From the NCBI GenBank assembly GCA_948875265.1, contig CAQRYF010000033.1, positions 1 to 18,915 on the forward strand: 18,915 nt of DNA, read 5' to 3'. Shown here one piece after another: positions 15,414 through 18,915 of this stretch (position 1 is its first letter; each line of letters opens with the position of its first letter). Below the pieces are notes generated by a model that was not told the DNA's origin, ran no database searches, and was given only the letters and a program-made list of their open reading frames with translations. This DNA is from an uncultured Clostridia bacterium. Its GTDB lineage: Bacteria > Bacillota > Clostridia > TANB77 > CAG-508. The position numbers and the translations under genes are program-made.

Positions 15414-16743
15414 TATATGGATGGCGATTAGTACACCAAATGAGGGATTATTAAATTTTTTATCTATCCCTCTTACTTTTATAGAAAATTTTTTAATAAT
15501 GTACTTGTTTGTTGCAATATTAAATATAAATTCTAATAAAAATCAAAAATATACTTATATTGTCTTAATGTCTATCGTTGCATTATCAACTAAGTATATT
15601 TTACAAAATCCATTTAATGTATTTTTCAATTATTTTGTGATGATACTACTAATTTTTGTAGTCTTTAAAATATCTTTATTAAAAAGTATTATTTCTGCTA
15701 TATCTTCTGTAGCAGTATTCAGTCTATTAGGATTTTTAGTATTAAATCCTTATTTAACTTTGCTTAATCTTTCTTCTGAACAACTAATGGTTATTCCAAT
15801 ATATAGATTTGGATATTTATGTATTATGTACTTCTTTGTTATTATCTTAATAATATTTTTGAAAAACAGAAATATAAAATTAACTATACTAGATGATATT
15901 GATAATAAAAATAAATATATTATTTTTATAAATTTTGCTTTAGGTATACTAGCATTAATTGTTCAATCATTTATTACTTTCTACTATTTAGATAAATTAC
16001 CTGTGGTAATGACTTTTCTAAGCTTTATTTCATTATTAGCATATTTTAGTATAAGTATATTTAGTTTAACTAGAGTAATGAAATTAACATTAACAACTAA
16101 AAAATTACAAAGTACAGAAGAATATAATAATACTTTACGTATTTTACATGATAATGTTAGAGGATTTAAACATGATTTTGATAATATTGTTACAACAATT
16201 GGTGGTTATGTAAGAACTAATGATATGGAAGGTTTAAAGAAATACTATGTACAACTAGAGGATGACTGTCAAAGGGTAAATAATCTATATATTTTAAACC
16301 CTGAAATAGTGAATAATGATGGAATATATAATTTATTAACTAAAAAATATCATGAAGCAGAAGAAAAAGACATTAAAGTTAATATAACATTTCTATTAGA
16401 TTTAAGTACTTTAAATATGAAAATATATGAATTTGCAAGAATATTAGGAATACTTTTAGATAATGCAATTGAAGCTAGCTCAGAATGTGAAGAAAAAATT
16501 ATTAATTTAACTTTTAGAAACAATACAAAAAGTAATAGACAATTAATTATTGTTGAAAATACATACTTAGATAAAAATATTGATACAGAAAAAATATTTG
16601 AAAAAGGTATTTCTGGCAAGGAACATCATACAGGACTTGGTTTATGGGAAGTACGTAAATTAATTAAGAAAAGCAATAATATAAATTTATTTACCTCAAA
16701 GAATGATAAATATTTTAGTCAACAATTAGAAATATATTATTAA
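15397..16743 (+). CDS. agrC: AgrC-like peptide-sensing histidine kinase
   Basis: A 448-residue kinase with six to seven hydrophobic helices in residues 15-226, then a dimerisation helix and a GHKL ATPase domain. The phosphoacceptor is H259 in FKHDFDN, the N-box is GILLDNAIEA (N356), and the G-box is TGLGLWEVRKLI (412-423). This is the HPK10/AgrC class, which senses thiolactone or lactone peptides with its membrane half and phosphorylates an AgrA-type regulator. GGAGG at 15380-15384 lies inside agrA, 12 bases before ATG 15397. A strong hairpin terminator begins 5 bases after the stop, and agrBD converges on it from the other side. Confidence 0.85.
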   Translation: MEILNNIWMAISTPNEGLLNFLSIPLTFIENFLIMYLFVAILNINSNKNQKYTYIVLMSIVALSTKYILQNPFNVFFNYFVMILLIFVVFKISLLKSIISAISSVAVFSLLGFLVLNPYLTLLNLSSEQLMVIPIYRFGYLCIMYFFVIILIIFLKNRNIKLTILDDIDNKNKYIIFINFALGILALIVQSFITFYYLDKLPVVMTFLSFISLLAYFSISIFSLTRVMKLTLTTKKLQSTEEYNNTLRILHDNVRGFKHDFDNIVTTIGGYVRTNDMEGLKKYYVQLEDDCQRVNNLYILNPEIVNNDGIYNLLTKKYHEAEEKDIKVNITFLLDLSTLNMKIYEFARILGILLDNAIEASSECEEKIINLTFRNNTKSNRQLIIVENTYLDKNIDTEKIFEKGISGKEHHTGLGLWEVRKLIKKSNNINLFTSKNDKYFSQQLEIYY

Positions 16744-16747
16744 GATA

Positions 16748-16786
16748 AACCAAAAAGTCAGCTTTTTTCAAGCTGACTTTTTGGTT
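16748..16786. terminator. Bidirectional terminator between agrAC and agrBD
   Basis: A perfect 17-bp stem, from AACCAAAAAGTCAGCTT (16748-16764) to its complement at 16770-16786, with a five-base loop. The A and T runs within the stem give a U-rich end in both directions. It starts just after the agrC stop. A further hairpin, ATTGGTAAA 16816-16824 with TTTACCAAT 16844-16852, lies between it and agrD. Confidence 0.85.
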
Positions 16787-16865
16787 GGATTGTATGTATA
16801 ACTTTTAAGTTATCTATTGGTAAAAATAATTTTTTGTCCTATCTTTACCAATGTTTAATTTTTTA

Positions 16866-16985
16866 TTAGTCTTTTTTTATCATAGAAGCTGGCATTTTTG
16901 GTTGATGAAACAACCATATAACCATACATGCTGTATTTGTCACTTTTGCATATTTTTCTGCTGTTTTTGCTAAGAATTTTAACAT
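16866..16985 (-). CDS. agrD: AgrD-like autoinducing peptide precursor
   Basis: A 39-residue peptide. An amphipathic N-terminal helix (about 1-15, LKFLAKTAEKYAKV) is followed by the signal region TACMVIWLFHQPKMP and a short charged tail. Cys20 is the expected thiolactone residue. HQPKMP matches the xxPxxP start of AgrD recognition tails such as HQPEEP in C. perfringens. Aligning on that tail places cleavage after F26 and predicts a seven-residue ring CMVIWLF, larger than the usual five. AAGGAGGG at about 16994-17001 gives strong translation. It is downstream of agrB on the same strand, whose product would cleave and cyclise it. Confidence 0.85.
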   Translation of the reverse strand: MLKFLAKTAEKYAKVTNTACMVIWLFHQPKMPASMIKKD

Positions 16986-17013
16986 TTGTAAATCCCTCCT
17001 TGGTAAATTTATA

Positions 17014-17048
17014 TAATACAAAATATTACCGGTATCTACTTTGTATTA
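17014..17048 (-). repeat. Intercistronic hairpin between agrB and agrD
   Basis: TAATACAAA 17014-17022 pairs with TTTGTATTA 17040-17048, with the palindrome TACCGGTA (17027-17034) inside the loop. The outer arm includes the agrB stop. Such a structure could stabilise the agrD part of the message and help make more signal peptide than processing enzyme. Confidence 0.45.
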
Positions 17049-17672
17049 AACTGATTGCATAGAAGTATCTTGATATACTTCATAACCATATTTATTATTT
17101 GTTAATCTATATACTAATTTTGTAATTGATAAAGTTTGTAATAAATTTCCTAATATTAAAATATTTGATATTGTACTATTTTGTATTATCCCAGCTGCAA
17201 TCAATCCTATAGTAAAAGTAACATATGATATAATTTGTTTTTTTCTTCTATCTTTTTTATTTAATATTGGTACATTTTCTGTATCTGCTGGTGCATACAA
17301 TTTTATCATTATCATTCCAAATATCCATACAATTCCTATCAATATATATTTAACTATTCTTGATAATACTATATATTCAGCAACAAATGGAATTAAACAA
17401 TAAAATGTTGTTGTAAGTATAATACATCCGATATGTGTTTTTAAATGTACTCCGCCAGATGCTCCTTTATATGGAAGTAGAACTATAAAAGTAAATAGTG
17501 CTGATTTAAATATTCCTAAAATGCATGCTATTGCTAACATTATAAAAATCTTAGGTATTTCCCCTACAATATTCTGTAGTCCATAATTTATTACTTCTGC
17601 TCTTTCATCATCTATTTCTGGCATTTCTTTTCTAATTTTATTGGTCAAAAACGTACAGATTTTATCTATCAT
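17046..17672 (-). CDS. agrB: AgrB-like peptide-processing membrane protease
   Basis: A 208-residue AgrB endopeptidase (PF04647) of the plasma membrane. It removes the C-terminal tail of AgrD and forms the thiolactone. The catalytic pair is H76 and C83 in GGVHLKTHIGC, with the same seven-residue spacing as S. aureus AgrB H77/C84. GEIPK (37-41) is the other conserved block. About five hydrophobic segments follow residue 40. GGGGTG precedes ATG 17672. It lies upstream of agrD, separated by 60 bases with an inverted repeat. A possible promoter is far upstream, at 17815-17844. Confidence 0.9.
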   Translation of the reverse strand: MIDKICTFLTNKIRKEMPEIDDERAEVINYGLQNIVGEIPKIFIMLAIACILGIFKSALFTFIVLLPYKGASGGVHLKTHIGCIILTTTFYCLIPFVAEYIVLSRIVKYILIGIVWIFGMIMIKLYAPADTENVPILNKKDRRKKQIISYVTFTIGLIAAGIIQNSTISNILILGNLLQTLSITKLVYRLTNNKYGYEVYQDTSMQSV

Positions 17673-17814
17673 TTTCTCACCCCGCTTCTTAAGCTAATTG
17701 AATTTTATCATCTACTATTGTTATGTGGTAGTCCTATTTTACGAAACCGCATTTTTAATTTATGAAAATTATTTTATTTATGTTTTGTATATCTTTTATT
17801 TAATAAAACTTTTT

Positions 17815-17863
17815 ATTCTACCTGCACATTTCGACAAATTTCAATTTCCTTTTATGTTATAAT
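17815..17863. promoter_or_regulatory. Divergent agrBD / small-ORF promoters around a Spo0A box
   Basis: On the minus strand, TTGAAA (17839-17844) and TAGAAT (17815-17820) are 18 bases apart and point to agrB, which would leave a leader of about 140 bases. On the plus strand, TG-T-TATAAT (17855-17863) is an extended -10 pointing to the 45-residue ORF. TTTCGACAAA at 17829-17838 lies in the spacer of the agrB promoter and just upstream of the other. Its complement TTTGTCGAAA is a full-length consensus Spo0A box. Spo0A-P could control both transcripts. Nothing else is evident in 17673-17895. Confidence 0.6.
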
Positions 17864-17895
17864 TTGTAAATACACAAAAGAAAAGGAGGGGCAAA

Positions 17896-18033
17896 ATGAC
17901 GAAAATAGGTACTATAACTGTTTCGGTATATAAGGAAGAAAATAATGCAAATACAACTTTTTCTATTGAAACAGATAATGATAATGTATTACCTGTGTCT
18001 TATGTAATAGAAGATACTTTAAAATTATATTAG
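17896..18033 (+). CDS. Hypothetical 45-residue protein divergent from agrBD
   Basis: A 45-residue ORF with a strong ribosome binding site, AAAGGAGGGG at 17882-17891, a good promoter upstream, and a strong terminator 50 bases after its stop. These make it a real gene despite its size. The sequence alternates polar and beta-branched residues (IGTITVSVYKEE, NTTFSIETDND, VLPVSYVIEDTLKLY). It has no signal, membrane helix or cysteine, so it is not an obvious peptide pheromone. It looks like a small beta-hairpin protein. The family is unknown to me. Its shared control region with agrBD hints at co-regulation. Confidence 0.7.
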   Translation: MTKIGTITVSVYKEENNANTTFSIETDNDNVLPVSYVIEDTLKLY

Positions 18034-18083
18034 AATTCTAATAATATCTATCCTCATTTTAAAAAGTGTATGAGGCTTTCAAA

Positions 18084-18113
18084 AAAAATAGACTGCATTC
18101 GCAGTCTATTTTT
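18084..18113. terminator. Bidirectional terminator
   Basis: A perfect 13-bp stem, AAAAATAGACTGC and its complement, with loop ATTC and a T-rich tail on both strands. It ends the 45-residue ORF from the left. From the right it ends the HTH gene, whose stop codon (18106-18108) lies inside the stem. Confidence 0.9.
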
Positions 18114-18270
18114 CTCTTTTCTCTTCCTGTATCATTCGTATGTATTGAATGTCCTTTTGTATCGTTCTTCTACTTACCTTAAACTCTTCAGCCATTTGCT
18201 CTGTTGTCATATTCTCTTTCATGCATTCAAGAACGCCTAATCTTCTCCGAATTGTTTTATTCGTATACAT
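18106..18270 (-). CDS. Small HTH DNA-binding protein (54 residues)
   Basis: A 54-residue protein consisting of one helix-turn-helix of the DeoR/HTH_11 type. LGVLECMKENMTTEQMAEEFKVSRRTIQKDI shows the turn (TTEQMAEEF) and a recognition helix (SRRTIQKDIQYI). No effector domain follows. AAGGAGG lies 8 bases before ATG 18270, and a 17-base-spaced promoter is upstream. Codon use (GAG, ACG, CAG, GGC, CGG, CGA) is clearly less AT-rich than in the neighbours, which suggests transfer. Codon 8 is CGG and reads as Arg in RRR. Orphan HTH proteins of this size can be autorepressors; the target is unknown. Confidence 0.8.
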   Translation of the reverse strand: MYTNKTIRRRLGVLECMKENMTTEQMAEEFKVSRRTIQKDIQYIRMIQEEKREK

Positions 18271-18309
18271 ACATATTTCCTCCTTAAGTTTCTATAATTT
18301 ATATTTATT

Positions 18310-18338
18310 ATTATACCACATTTACATAACTTTTTCAA
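18310..18338 (-). promoter_or_regulatory. Promoter of the small HTH gene
   Basis: On the minus strand TTGAAA (18333-18338) and TATAAT (18310-18315) are 17 bases apart, with TG one base before the -10. The gene start is about 40 bases downstream. Confidence 0.65.
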
Positions 18339-18406
18339 ATTTTTCTACAATTAAAAATATTCAAAATTAAATCTTATACTAAATATTAATTCGTACTTAA
18401 GCAAAA

Positions 18407-18433
18407 ATAAAAAGCTCTTAATGAGCTTTTTAT
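18407..18433. terminator. Hairpin terminator
   Basis: An 11-bp perfect stem, ATAAAAAGCTC and its complement, with loop TTAAT. It could end the minus-strand message of the 54-residue gene at 18592, with a 3' leader of about 160 bases. That stretch (18434-18591) holds one noticeably less AT-rich patch (18435-18455) and a weak stem GAAGATG 18440-18446 with CATCTTC 18480-18486, but no gene I can support. Confidence 0.7.
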
Positions 18434-18591
18434 GGTAGCGAAGATGTGAGACGATTTAAGCTGTTTTTATATCTTTGTGCATCTTCTCAAACCCTTGTTA
18501 CAACTAATTTTCTCCAAAAAGTTATTTATAGTTATTTTAAGTCATTCAAAACTAAGTGGTTAAAAAATGGTTAATTTTTTCGATTATTTTT

Positions 18592-18756
18592 CTATATTTC
18601 CTTTCCGTCTTTTACCCCTAATATGTATATCTTTTTTATAAGATCACTATTATTATTTATAATATCATATTCTTGTTTGTTAAACAATACTTCATTGTCC
18701 TTAATCCTTTCTTTTATAAAATTATTTAATGTTACATTTTTTACTACATTTTTCAT
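18592..18756 (-). CDS. Hypothetical 54-residue protein with KIYILGVKDG tail
   Basis: A 54-residue helical, basic ORF behind AAGGAGAAGAGG. The second half (LFNKQEYDIINNNSDLIKKIYILGVKDGKEI) follows a pattern I associate with small clostridial hypotheticals in which a short helix pair ends in KIYxLGxxD, so I think it is a true gene. No membrane segment or signal is seen. Upstream are the 14-bp palindrome TGAATACGTATTCA (18786-18799) and a Spo0A-box core (18828-18834). Function unknown. Confidence 0.6.
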   Translation of the reverse strand: MKNVVKNVTLNNFIKERIKDNEVLFNKQEYDIINNNSDLIKKIYILGVKDGKEI

Positions 18757-18785
18757 ACAATCCTCTTCTCCTTTTTTCTCATTTG

Positions 18786-18834
18786 TGAATACGTATTCAT
18801 TCTTCCGCTCAACATTATTTTACAATTTTCGACA
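18786..18834 (-). promoter_or_regulatory. Palindrome and Spo0A box upstream of the 54-residue gene
   Basis: TGAATACGTATTCA (18786-18799) is a perfect 14-bp palindrome located 30 bases before the start codon, a likely operator. TTCGACA at 18828-18834, read TGTCGAA on the minus strand, is an exact Spo0A-box core. No convincing -10/-35 pair could be fixed. From 18835 to the window end (18915) I see no feature. Confidence 0.45.
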
Positions 18835-18915
18835 TGTAAAATGACAGGGCGGGTATATAATTTTTTGAAGCTTCTGAATTGAGAATATAGGAAATCTTGT
18901 CCACTATGGTGGAAA

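Noticed and set aside
18149..18370. 73-codon plus-strand reading frame
   Set aside because: It is antisense to the 54-residue HTH gene and its promoter, both of which are well supported.
1..18915. CRISPR arrays, tRNA, rRNA, prophage genes
   Set aside because: Scanned by eye; no regular spaced repeats, cloverleaf-like sequences or phage structural genes were seen.

Overview
The window comes from a very AT-rich, endospore-forming Bacillota, most likely a member of Clostridia. Evidence is the low GC content by eye, strong AAGGAG-type ribosome binding sites, and genes for YqfC, YqfD, a PdaA-type de-N-acetylase, dipicolinate synthase subunit B, YlbF and an Agr peptide system. No rRNA, tRNA, CRISPR array or prophage module is visible.

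Layout. (1) 36-3370, plus strand: six consecutive small genes that all look like nucleotide house-cleaning enzymes: MazG-like, NUDIX, NT5C-like HAD nucleotidase (broken by an in-frame TGA), YjjG-like HAD, Ham1/RdgB-like, and MutT-like NUDIX. (2) 3465-4992: an orphan spoVFB behind a possible sigma-K promoter, then a CmpB-family (PF06541) membrane protein. Both genes need +1 frame corrections, three in total, and every one falls at an in-frame CGG codon. (3) 5016-5987: a YneA-like LysM cell-division inhibitor whose near-consensus promoter carries LexA-like boxes, then a small two-helix membrane protein. (4) 6013-6637: an internally deleted IS3/IS150-type element. (5) 6666-7772, minus strand: a membrane HExxH protein and YlbF. 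(6) About 7840-9306: an IS110-family element with a structured leader that is a good bridge-RNA candidate. (7) 9365-14503, minus strand: a tight operon pdaA - yqfC - yqfD - unknown 404-residue protein - ybeY - DUF3048. The unknown gene sits where phoH often lies. (8) 14566-17863: an Agr system split into two convergent transcripts, agrA-agrC on plus and agrB-agrD on minus, meeting at a 17-bp hairpin terminator. (9) 17896-18756: three unlisted-size small genes (45, 54 and 54 residues).

How the parts may fit together: exact Spo0A-box cores (TGTCGAA) lie upstream of agrAC, between agrBD and a 45-residue ORF, and upstream of the last small gene. With YlbF, the yqf genes, pdaA and spoVFB nearby, much of the right two thirds concerns sporulation and cell-density control. 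Three broken genes and two IS elements lie within about 8 kb. That could mean local decay or assembly error, but the CGG pattern at the frame breaks deserves a direct check.
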